NCBI GenBank assembly: GCA_944326705.1
Contig: CALVEY010000018.1
Location: forward strand, 1 to 46,158
From: an uncultured Mucispirillum sp.
GTDB lineage: Bacteria > Chrysiogenota > Deferribacteres > Deferribacterales > Mucispirillaceae
DNA length: 46,158 nucleotides
Direction: 5' to 3'
The position numbers were made by a program, and so were the translations under genes. Below, piece by piece: positions 1 to 6,203 of the stretch (the stretch's first letter is position 1; the number at the start of each line of letters is the position of its first letter). The notes under the pieces were generated by a model. It searched no databases. It was not told where the DNA came from and saw nothing but the letters and a program-made list of their open reading frames with translations.

Positions 1-269
1 TAGAATTGTATATAAAGTTGATAATAATATATTATATATTATTTCATGTAAAGGTCATTATGATTAATGATTTTAAATTATATTTATAAAAATACTTGAA
101 AAGTAACTTAATGTATTGTATATTATATTATGTGTTGCAGGACATAACATTTTAAAATTTTAAGGAAGGAACAAAAACTGCAATACTTAATTTTTAGATG
201 ACTGCTTATATAATTTATAAGTAAACCCCGTAAATGGACGGTGACCTAAATATATTTATGGAGGAAGTG
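1..269. other. AT-rich leader upstream of the integrase
   Basis: I see no gene here. The stretch is very AT-rich, with a purine-rich AAGGAAGG near 172-179 that resembles a ribosome binding site but is followed only by an eight-codon frame (ATG at 198). It probably holds the integrase promoter and may be part of an integrated element extending left of the window. No terminator or clear repeat was recognised. Confidence 0.4.
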
Positions 270-1583
270 ATGGTCACCACACGTGTCAAAGGTTCCACTA
301 TTTTTTTAAGAGTTAGCTACTATATAGAAGGTATAGCTAAGAATGTAGAAGTGTCTTCAAATTTTAAATGCAGCGGCAAGGGCAGTAGTGCATGTCGTTG
401 CGAAGGGCATAAAAATGCTATTGGTTTAGCTAATGCTGTTTCAACAGCGATTAATGATGGTTCGTTTGTTTTTGAGAAATTTTTTCCAACATCTCTACGA
501 GCATGCAAAAAATCTTCTACTGGTTTATCTGCTTCAAAATCATCAACAAGCAGTGCGAATAAAAGTGTGTTTGGCTTTGTAGCTGATACAATAACTGCTG
601 ATGATATTACAACTATTCTTAATGATAACTTTGCAAATTTTACTGATATCTGGTTTCAAAATGCTGATTTAACGAAAAGCACTAAACTTGGATATAAGAA
701 TATTATTAAAAATTATCTTAAACCGGCATTTGGAAGTATGTCATTAAAAGATATTAAGCTTTCCCACATACAAAGTTTTCAGAATAAACTTATTAACAAA
801 TGCAGTAATAAGTATGTTAATAATATTATTGGCTGTTTGTCATCTATTATGACTTATGCTGTGCAAAATGATATAATTGATAAAAACCCTTGTTCGCAAA
901 TCAAAAAGCAGAAAGTAAAATTAGTTACAGTAATGCCATACAGCAGTGAGGACATAGATAAAATATTAGAATATTCAACAGAATATTATCCAAACTGGAC
1001 TCTGTTTTTTGCTTTGGGACTGTTTGAAGGTTTACGAACTGGCGAAATATTTGCTCTTACATGGAATGATTTTAAACTACTTGATGAGCATAATAATCTA
1101 ATTCAATTAAAATCTAAAAAAGCTCTTGAAAGAGCTTTAAATGATGAGGCAGGAGGTAAATTATGTATTGAAATATCTAAAACTATCACATCAGGGGAGT
1201 TAAAAAACAGCACAAAAACAGATAGAACAAGAATACTTCCTATTCAATCAGTATTAAAGCTATACATAAGAGAGCATTTAGATAAATTTTATAATAACAA
1301 AATAGATTATCTTTTTTATAATAAAAGTGGAGAGTATTATAAAAGATACCCTTCAGCTGCCAGGAAGTGGAATAAAATTTTAGAAGCATGTAATATAGAG
1401 CACAGGCAGCTTTATAAAAACAGGCATAATTTTGCAATAAATTTTTTAAAGGCAGGTGCATCATATAACCAGACTGCCCGCATGCTTGGTCATACATCTT
1501 CTGCTATGGTGATAAACAGGTATGGAAATTATCAGGAGGATTTATCTAATATGGATTTTTTAACTAATCAAAAAGATGAGTGA
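270..1583 (+). CDS. Tyrosine recombinase / phage-type integrase
   Basis: Site-specific recombinase that would cut and rejoin DNA at an attachment site through a phosphotyrosine intermediate. From the ATG at 270 it is 437 aa. That start has GGAGG at 260-264 and is preferred over in-frame ATGs at 234 and 258. The N-terminal part looks like an arm-DNA-binding region, the middle (about 120-215) like the SAM-like core-binding domain, and the C-terminal part is the catalytic domain. Visible catalytic pieces are the Arg in GLRTGEIFALTW, the YKNRHNF box (the YxxRH form common in tRNA-targeting phage integrases, in place of HxxR), the His of MLGHTSS, and the likely nucleophile in INRYGNY near the end. 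It lies about 500 bp from the 3' end of tRNA-Ser, with a tRNA 3'-end copy between. That is the usual position for an island integrase next to its target. No excisionase or cargo is visible; the rest of the element would lie to the left. Confidence 0.9.
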   Translation: MVTTRVKGSTIFLRVSYYIEGIAKNVEVSSNFKCSGKGSSACRCEGHKNAIGLANAVSTAINDGSFVFEKFFPTSLRACKKSSTGLSASKSSTSSANKSVFGFVADTITADDITTILNDNFANFTDIWFQNADLTKSTKLGYKNIIKNYLKPAFGSMSLKDIKLSHIQSFQNKLINKCSNKYVNNIIGCLSSIMTYAVQNDIIDKNPCSQIKKQKVKLVTVMPYSSEDIDKILEYSTEYYPNWTLFFALGLFEGLRTGEIFALTWNDFKLLDEHNNLIQLKSKKALERALNDEAGGKLCIEISKTITSGELKNSTKTDRTRILPIQSVLKLYIREHLDKFYNNKIDYLFYNKSGEYYKRYPSAARKWNKILEACNIEHRQLYKNRHNFAINFLKAGASYNQTARMLGHTSSAMVINRYGNYQEDLSNMDFLTNQKDE

Positions 1584-1718
1584 GTATTTTCCATGAAGTG
1601 TAATAGAGTGTTATAAAGCCATGAAATAACGGTTAATTTTTAGTGCTCATGGGAAAATTATGGGAAAATGAAAAATTGTAAAATTTGTAAATTATTGATA
1701 TATAATAGAGAATAAGAG

Positions 1719-1736
1719 CGGAAAGAGAGAGATTCG
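1719..1736. repeat. Attachment-site-like copy of the tRNA-Ser 3' end
   Basis: The 18 bases here match 2084-2101, the last 18 nt of the tRNA-Ser gene, at 17 of 18 positions (A at 1730 against G at 2095). tRNA 3' ends are classical integration sites for tyrosine recombinases, and the integrase ends 136 bp away. I infer an att site between the element on the left and the structured repeats on the right. It is also the 5' boundary of structured repeat A. Confidence 0.65.
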
Positions 1737-1852
1737 CCTTCCAAAGTAAATTGTCCTAATTTACTTTTCCAGGCCTGCCATTTCACTGTCGCAGACATCC
1801 TGTCTGCTGTTCTTCGCTGCTCGCTCAGCGTTCAATGGCTTCAAATCCCTCT
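1719..1852. repeat. Structured repeat A (first of two tandem multi-helix elements)
   Basis: This folds by hand into nested helices. An outer stem pairs 1727-1736 with 1842-1851 (8 of 10 pairs). A hairpin pairs 1743-1752 with 1758-1767 around loop GTCCT. A stem pairs GCCATT 1777-1782 with AATGGC 1834-1839 and encloses hairpin GCAGAC/GTCTGC (1791-1796/1802-1807, loop ATCCT) and hairpin CGCTG/CAGCG (1815-1819/1826-1830). Repeat B has the same plan with compensatory changes. On the minus strand the loops read AGGAC and AGGAT. No protein-coding content is credible. Whether it acts as RNA or DNA is unknown. Confidence 0.7.
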
Positions 1853-1860
1853 GTAAATAC

Positions 1861-1893
1861 AAAAAAAAGGAACAGTTTTTGCTGTTGTTCTTT
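1861..1893 (-). terminator. Possible intrinsic terminator between repeats B and A
   Basis: Read on the minus strand, a short hairpin (AACAG at 1871-1875 pairing with CTGTT at 1882-1886) is followed by eight U from 1868 down to 1861. The stem is weak (5 bp, alternative pairings possible), but the U-run is good. It would end transcription coming through repeat B on the minus strand. Confidence 0.45.
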
Positions 1894-1906
1894 CATATAT
1901 ATAAAC

Positions 1907-2031
1907 GAGAGGGATTCGCCTTCCAAAATAATTTGTCCTAAATTATTTTTTCAGGCCAGGCTTTTTTCTTTCGCAAGCGTCCTGCTTGCTTTTCCTCCCG
2001 ATTTGGTCGGCGAAAAAAGCCTTCGAATCCC
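1907..2031. repeat. Structured repeat B (second tandem multi-helix element)
   Basis: Same architecture as repeat A, 182 bp further on. The outer stem GGGATTCG 1911-1918 pairs with CGAATCCC 2024-2031 (8 bp). A hairpin pairs 1925-1934 with 1940-1949 around loop GTCCT. A 10-bp stem pairs 1959-1968 with 2012-2021 and encloses GCAAGC/GCTTGC (1973-1978/1984-1989, loop GTCCT) and CCGA/TCGG (1998-2001/2007-2010). Its left end repeats the tRNA-Ser T-arm bases (GAGAGGGATTCG at 1907-1918). Stems differ in sequence from repeat A but stay paired, while loops and the CCTTCCAAA and CAGGCC linkers are conserved. Confidence 0.72.
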
Positions 2032-2045
2032 ACTAATATTTATAA

Positions 2046-2074
2046 AATAAAAAAACAGCTATAAAGGCTGTTAT
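2046..2074 (-). terminator. Intrinsic terminator of tRNA-Ser
   Basis: On the minus strand, AACAGC (2072-2067) pairs with GCTGTT (2059-2054) around a 7-nt loop and is followed by a U-rich tract. It lies directly 3' of the tRNA-Ser gene and separates it from repeat B. Confidence 0.65.
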
Positions 2075-2083
2075 TTTATTTTA

Positions 2084-2170
2084 CGGAAAGAGAGGGATTC
2101 GAACCCTCGGTGAGTTGCCCCACACACGCTTTCCAGGCGTGCCCCTTAAACCAGACTCGGACACCTTTCC
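2084..2170 (-). tRNA. tRNA-Ser(GGA)
   Basis: Reads UCC/UCU serine codons. The minus strand gives an 87-nt cloverleaf: 7-bp acceptor stem starting GGAAAGG at 2170, anticodon stem CACGC/GCGTG around loop CTGGAAA (anticodon GGA), the long variable arm expected of tRNA-Ser, and T-arm GAGGG-TTCGAAT-CCCTC. The discriminator base is G, as usual for serine, and CCA is not encoded. Its 3' end faces the integrase and is the presumed attachment target. Confidence 0.95.
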
Positions 2171-2253
2171 ATTATATTATTATATTATTTTAGAAGTATA
2201 TATGTATAAAAGAATAAGAAAAAAATCAAGCAGTAATTTATATATAAGTTAAA

Positions 2254-2550
2254 TTAATTGATTTTACGATGTTTATATAAATATTCATCTATTACTGCTA
2301 CAATTGATGAAAGTCTTGTTAAATTTTTATTTAAATCTTCATATACACCTGTATAGTCATGGCTTTCTGCCATAAATCCAATGCGTGAAAATTCATCACC
2401 TAAATGTTCTAATTCATCAAGCACCTGCTGTTCAAATCCGCAGCCGCTTTCATATATTATTTTAAAAAGTCCATGTGCTTTATAAAGGCAGTCCAGCACA
2501 TAGTCAAGTTTTCCTATATCGCTTAAGTTATTGAAATCATTTATATCCAT
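2254..2550 (-). CDS. Hypothetical 98-aa helical protein
   Basis: I do not recognise a family. The 98-aa product is acidic and looks largely helical, without a signal peptide or membrane segment, so probably cytoplasmic. A good ribosome binding site (AGGTGG, about 5 nt before the ATG on the minus strand) supports the start at 2550. It begins 17 bp after the end of the upstream small gene at 2568-2822, so the two are probably co-transcribed. One cysteine (in ESGCGFEQQ) and no known metal motif are visible. Its 3' end lies 83 bp from the tRNA-Ser gene, with only AT-rich sequence between. Confidence 0.65.
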   Translation of the reverse strand: MDINDFNNLSDIGKLDYVLDCLYKAHGLFKIIYESGCGFEQQVLDELEHLGDEFSRIGFMAESHDYTGVYEDLNKNLTRLSSIVAVIDEYLYKHRKIN

Positions 2551-2567
2551 AATACCACCTGCTAAGC

Positions 2568-2822
2568 TTATGCTTTACCCACTCTTTCTAATATATTAGT
2601 GTCTAACTTAGCTTTTTCTTTACTTTTTACTGCCTGCTCAATAGATTTTTCCATAGCTAATTCTGCCTTGCGTCTTTCTGCCTGCAGCTCAGCATATTTC
2701 CTGCGTCTTTCCTGCACTGCTTCAAAAGCTGCCATTTTTCTTTCATAGTTACGCAAGTCAACCATAATAGCCATATATGCAGCAACACCAAGTATAGCCA
2801 TTAAAATATCAACTTTATCCAT
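2568..2822 (-). CDS. Hypothetical 84-aa membrane-anchored coiled-coil protein
   Basis: No family recognised. The N-terminal stretch ILMAILGVAAYMAIMVDL (about residues 6-23) looks like one membrane anchor. It is followed by a highly charged Lys/Glu/Arg/Ala helix of some 50 residues (ERRRKYAELQAERRKAELAM region) that should form a coiled coil on the cytoplasmic side. The start is supported by AGGTGAGG a few bases upstream on the minus strand. It is the first gene of a probable two-gene unit with the 98-aa protein. The 3042-3800 gene diverges from it across a 219-bp AT-rich gap that presumably holds both promoters. Confidence 0.65.
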   Translation of the reverse strand: MDKVDILMAILGVAAYMAIMVDLRNYERKMAAFEAVQERRRKYAELQAERRKAELAMEKSIEQAVKSKEKAKLDTNILERVGKA

Positions 2823-3041
2823 AAATATTCCTCACCTATACAGTAATCAGTATGCTTAATGCACACAGTTTTACTATATACATATATACTAGCTATCGGC
2901 AGTAATTTATTTTACTTAATAGATAATTATTAATAAAGTTAATATAATTTATAAATAAATATTTATCAAGTTATAAAAAACTGTTGCAAACAAAAATAAT
3001 ATAGTAAATAATGTATATATATAAAATCGATGGAGTATGGT

Positions 3042-3800
3042 ATGAAAAAATATGTAATTTCCTTAATGCTTACATTATTAGTATTTTCTGGCTGTGATGC
3101 TCTTGGTATTAAACAGGCAGATAATTCTTCTAGTGATAATGTATCACAAAATGAAGATACTGCATCATCAGTATCCCTTGATAACCAGATAAGCGCTTCA
3201 AATGGTCAGCAGGCAGCTTCAGAAGAAATATTAAACCTTCAAAAAGAGATAGATGAGCTTGTAAGCACTGTTAATGCAAAAGATGTTGCATTAACTGAGC
3301 TTGAAAATAAATTAAAACTTTTAGAAGATGAAAAACAGCAGACAGCTGCAAAAGCTGCATCAGTAGAAGCAGAACTGGCTGATTTAAAAGACACTATCAG
3401 CACAAACAACCAGTATCGCAATATTGCAATAATTGTAGCACTTGTATCACTTCTTCTTAATATTCTGCTTGCCTATCTTCTTATAAGGGCACGCATTAGA
3501 AACAAAAGAGCGGCTTTACCGCCTGCAAAAGAAGATGCACAGGCTGATAATGATGCAAAAGAAAATGCTGAAGAACGAATTTTCCACTATGCAGGTAAAA
3601 ATATAGAAATAGAAATAACTAAAGATAATAATGACAGTAATGACACTACTGAAGAAAACTTATCAGAAAAAAAAGATGATGCACCTGCAGAAAAGCCTGC
3701 TAAAAAAAGAGGCAGACCAAAAGCTGCTGAAAAATCTGCAGATACTGCTGAAAAACCAGCATCAAAACGCGGCAGACCAAAAAAAGATAAACCAGAATAA
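3042..3800 (+). CDS. Lipoprotein with coiled coil, transmembrane helix and AT-hook tail
   Basis: From the ATG at 3042 (GGAG at 3032-3035) the product is 252 aa. It opens with a signal sequence and lipobox (LLVFSGC), then a Ser/Asn/Gln-rich linker and a coiled coil (about 60-120). A strongly hydrophobic helix follows (NIAIIVALVSLLLNILLAYL, about 128-148), then a basic stretch RARIRNKR and an acidic, Lys/Ala-rich tail. The tail ends with two near-copies of KPA(K/S)KRGRPK, 20 residues apart, each with the RGRP core of an AT-hook. Seen: the motifs. Inferred: by the positive-inside rule the tail is cytoplasmic, so it could touch AT-rich DNA while the N-terminus is anchored outside. No family name is assigned; a plain low-complexity tail is the alternative. 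Confidence 0.75.
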   Translation: MKKYVISLMLTLLVFSGCDALGIKQADNSSSDNVSQNEDTASSVSLDNQISASNGQQAASEEILNLQKEIDELVSTVNAKDVALTELENKLKLLEDEKQQTAAKAASVEAELADLKDTISTNNQYRNIAIIVALVSLLLNILLAYLLIRARIRNKRAALPPAKEDAQADNDAKENAEERIFHYAGKNIEIEITKDNNDSNDTTEENLSEKKDDAPAEKPAKKRGRPKAAEKSADTAEKPASKRGRPKKDKPE

Positions 3801-3812
3801 TATATAATAATT

Positions 3813-3850
3813 AAAAAGCCCCTTTTGTAAAAAAGCAAAAGGGGTTTTTA
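3813..3850. terminator. Intrinsic terminator, probably bidirectional
   Basis: AAGCCCCTTTTG (3816-3827) pairs with CAAAAGGGGTTT (3836-3847) and is followed by T. The A-run before the stem gives U on the other strand too. It ends the AT-hook lipoprotein transcript. Confidence 0.85.
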
Positions 3851-3950
3851 ATAAAAAGGGAGTATATGTCAAAAGTAGAATAATTTTCGTGTTACAAATT
3901 ATATAATATGTGTTACAAAAAAGTCAATAGAAAATAATCAGGAGAATAAT

Positions 3951-4646
3951 ATGGAAAGAGTTATATATGCAGTTGGGCTTGGTCCTGGCGATTATGAAAT
4001 GATTACATTAAAAGCAAAAAGAGTGCTTGAAGAAAGCGATATTATTTTTTTAAGCGGCGGCAAAGTATTTAACGGCTTAGATGAAGTAAAAAAGCTGCTT
4101 GATAACATTAACTGCGGCAGCAAACTGAAATATTATGAATACCCTGAAAATAAAAATGACAGGCAGGCTCATATTAAACTGTTTGCAGAAGAAACTGTTA
4201 AATATTTAGAAAAGGGTATGAAAGTAAGCTATGTGACTATGGGTGATATGACTGTTTATTCATCTTTTCCAGATATCTATAAAGAGCTTGCAAAGCATAA
4301 TGTAGTATTAAAGGCTGTAACAGGTATTTCATCTTTTTTTGCGCCGGCTTCCCTTACAGGTAATTCTATTGTAGACTGGAAAGACAAGGCTGCAATTATC
4401 CCATGTCCAGAAGATTATAAGGAAATAGAAAATCTGCTTGATACCTTTGCAACTGTCATAATTATGAAAATATCAGATAATGGAAAAGTTTTAAAAACAT
4501 ATTTAGATAAATGCGAAAATAAGCCGTCTACTGCTTATGCAGTTTTTTATGCATATACAGAAAAACAGAAAATATATGATTTAACAAAAGAATTTCCTAA
4601 TGATACAGAAAAATTTTTTATGAGTGTAGTAATGATAAAAAAATAA
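3951..4646 (+). CDS. Precorrin-2 / cobalt-factor II C20-methyltransferase-like protein
   Basis: Tetrapyrrole methylase family: transfers a methyl group from S-adenosylmethionine to a corrin-type ring during cobalamin synthesis. The 231-aa length suits CbiL/CobI. Visible family signatures are the N-terminal YAVGLGPGDYEMITLKAKR (the GxGPGD SAM-binding loop), TMGDMTVYSSF (the GDxT region typical of CbiL), VTGISSFFAP, and the later IIPCPED and VIIMKIS strands. AGGAG precedes the ATG. No other cobalamin gene lies in the window, so it is an orphan here and the exact methylation position is inferred from motif style only. A diphthine-synthase or uroporphyrinogen methylase assignment is less likely. 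Confidence 0.75.
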   Translation: MERVIYAVGLGPGDYEMITLKAKRVLEESDIIFLSGGKVFNGLDEVKKLLDNINCGSKLKYYEYPENKNDRQAHIKLFAEETVKYLEKGMKVSYVTMGDMTVYSSFPDIYKELAKHNVVLKAVTGISSFFAPASLTGNSIVDWKDKAAIIPCPEDYKEIENLLDTFATVIIMKISDNGKVLKTYLDKCENKPSTAYAVFYAYTEKQKIYDLTKEFPNDTEKFFMSVVMIKK

Positions 4647-4667
4647 TCATTTTTTAAAATAATTCTT

Positions 4668-4695
4668 TTGCTTTTTTTGAAATAATCACTATAAT
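4668..4695 (+). promoter_or_regulatory. Probable sigma-70 promoter for the ABC transporter operon
   Basis: TTGCTT at 4668-4673 and a consensus TATAAT at 4690-4695, separated by 16 bp, lie about 30 bp before the permease start. The -10 is perfect; the -35 is partial. Confidence 0.55.
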
Positions 4696-4725
4696 ACTGA
4701 TAATTATTTTTTAATTAGGTGGCTG

Positions 4726-5454
4726 ATGGAAAATTATTTAAATCTGCTTTATAATATATTTATTGTTGATGATAGATATATGCTTTTAGTAAACGGCTTA
4801 ATTTTCACTCTCGGTGTTACATTTGTTGCTGCCGTTATTGGTATTATTTTAGGTATGCTTTTATCTATTATGATGATTGCAGATTTAAGACCATTTAAAA
4901 GTATAAAATCTCAAAAATTAGCCTTTTTAAGAAATTTTAATCCTGTTGCAAAAATAGCTCTTGTATATATTACTGTTATAAGAGGCACCCCAACAGTTGT
5001 TCAGCTTTTTATTTTAGCTAATGTAATTTTTATAGGCAGTCTAAAAAATACACCGATATTTGTTACAGCAAGTCTGGCATTTGGTTTAAATTCAGCAGCA
5101 TATGTAGCTGAAATTATAAGAGCAGGTATTCAAGGGCTTGATAAAGGTCAGTTAGAAGCAGCAAGGGCACTTGGTATGTCATATAAGCTTTCTATGAGAG
5201 TTGTAGTTATTCCGCAGGCTGTAAAAAAAATTATGCCGGCACTTGTAAGCGAATTTATAGTGCTTTTAAAAGAAACATCAGTTGTAAGCATGATAGGTGG
5301 TGTAGATTTAACTTTTGCTGCAAAAAGTATTATTTCAGTTACATACAGAGCTGCAGAGCCTTGGATTGTTGTAGCTTTAATTTACCTTGCTTTGATAACT
5401 ATATTTACATATTTTATGCGTAAAATAGAAAAGAGGTTAAGAGAAAGTGATTAA
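4726..5454 (+). CDS. Polar amino acid ABC transporter permease (HisM/GlnP family)
   Basis: Inner-membrane permease subunit that forms the channel for a polar amino acid or similar solute. The 242-aa protein has about five hydrophobic helices. The diagnostic EAA loop is [20 protein letters not shown] (about 145-164), which contacts the ATPase; the conserved [12 protein letters not shown] and LLKETS segments follow. AGGTGG lies just before the ATG at 4726. It overlaps the ATPase gene by 8 bp, so the two are translationally coupled. No periplasmic binding protein is encoded next to the pair; it must be elsewhere or shared. Substrate cannot be read from the sequence. Confidence 0.9.
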   Translation: MENYLNLLYNIFIVDDRYMLLVNGLIFTLGVTFVAAVIGIILGMLLSIMMIADLRPFKSIKSQKLAFLRNFNPVAKIALVYITVIRGTPTVVQLFILANVIFIGSLKNTPIFVTASLAFGLNSAAYVAEIIRAGIQGLDKGQLEAARALGMSYKLSMRVVVIPQAVKKIMPALVSEFIVLLKETSVVSMIGGVDLTFAAKSIISVTYRAAEPWIVVALIYLALITIFTYFMRKIEKRLRESD

Positions 5455-6175
5455 AATAAGTAACCTTCATAAAAGTTTTGGCGACCTTCATGTATTAAAA
5501 GGTATTGATTTACAAGTAAATCAAGGGGATATTATAGCAATTATCGGTCCTTCCGGCAGCGGTAAGTCTACACTTCTGCACTGCATAAATAAACTTGAAG
5601 AACCAACAGTTGGCCATATTTTTATTGATAATGAAGATATAATGAGCCCAGAATGTAATATAAATGCTGTCAGGCAGAAAGTGGGAATGGTATTCCAGCA
5701 CTTTAATCTTTTCCCTCATAAAAAAGTTATAGAAAATATAACTCTTGCACCTATTCTTGTAAAAAAAGTGCCAGAGATGTATGCATTACAAATGGCAGAA
5801 AAGCTGCTTAAAAAAGTAGGGCTTGAAGAAAAGGCTGATGTATACCCAAGTAAACTTTCAGGCGGGCAGAAACAGCGTATAGCAATAGCAAGAGCTTTAG
5901 CAATGGAGCCTGAAGTTATACTTTTTGATGAGCCAACAAGTGCTCTTGACCCAGAAATGATTAAAGAAGTGCTTGATGTTATGAAAGATTTAGCAAAAGA
6001 AGGGATGACAATGCTGATAGTCACTCATGAAATGGGATTTGCAAAAAATGTTGCAAACAGGCTTCTTTTTATGGATGGTGGTAAAATCGTAGAAGATACT
6101 GACCCAAAAACATTTTTTGAAAACCCAAAAAGTGAGCGTGCAAAGGAGTTCTTAGATAAAGTATTAAATAAGTAA
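5447..6175 (+). CDS. Polar amino acid ABC transporter ATP-binding protein (GlnQ/HisP family)
   Basis: Cytoplasmic ATPase that drives the adjacent permease. The 242-aa protein has Walker [10 protein letters not shown] (about 33-41), Q-loop [10 protein letters not shown], signature [16 protein letters not shown], Walker [14 protein letters not shown] and the switch histidine in [16 protein letters not shown] after the Q-loop and the 240-aa length are typical of the polar amino acid subfamily. The start is a GTG at 5447 inside the end of the permease gene. The hybrid kinase gene begins 28 bp after its stop, so the three may share a transcript. Confidence 0.93.
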   Translation: MIKISNLHKSFGDLHVLKGIDLQVNQGDIIAIIGPSGSGKSTLLHCINKLEEPTVGHIFIDNEDIMSPECNINAVRQKVGMVFQHFNLFPHKKVIENITLAPILVKKVPEMYALQMAEKLLKKVGLEEKADVYPSKLSGGQKQRIAIARALAMEPEVILFDEPTSALDPEMIKEVLDVMKDLAKEGMTMLIVTHEMGFAKNVANRLLFMDGGKIVEDTDPKTFFENPKSERAKEFLDKVLNK

Positions 6176-6203
6176 AACGGCTGAGCTTTATTTGAGGAAA
6201 ATC

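Noticed and set aside
198-224. Leader peptide before the integrase
   Set aside because: Eight codons with a poorly spaced ribosome site; nothing suggests attenuation.
1835-2050. 71-codon open frame on the plus strand across repeat B
   Set aside because: It is an accidental frame through the structured repeat and terminators, with no ribosome site. Its peptide is just the translation of paired stems and tRNA-end sequence.
1719-2101. CRISPR array or integron attC array
   Set aside because: Only two non-identical copies about 182 bp apart, with conserved loops rather than identical short repeats. No cas genes, and no integron-integrase additional domain was recognised in the recombinase.
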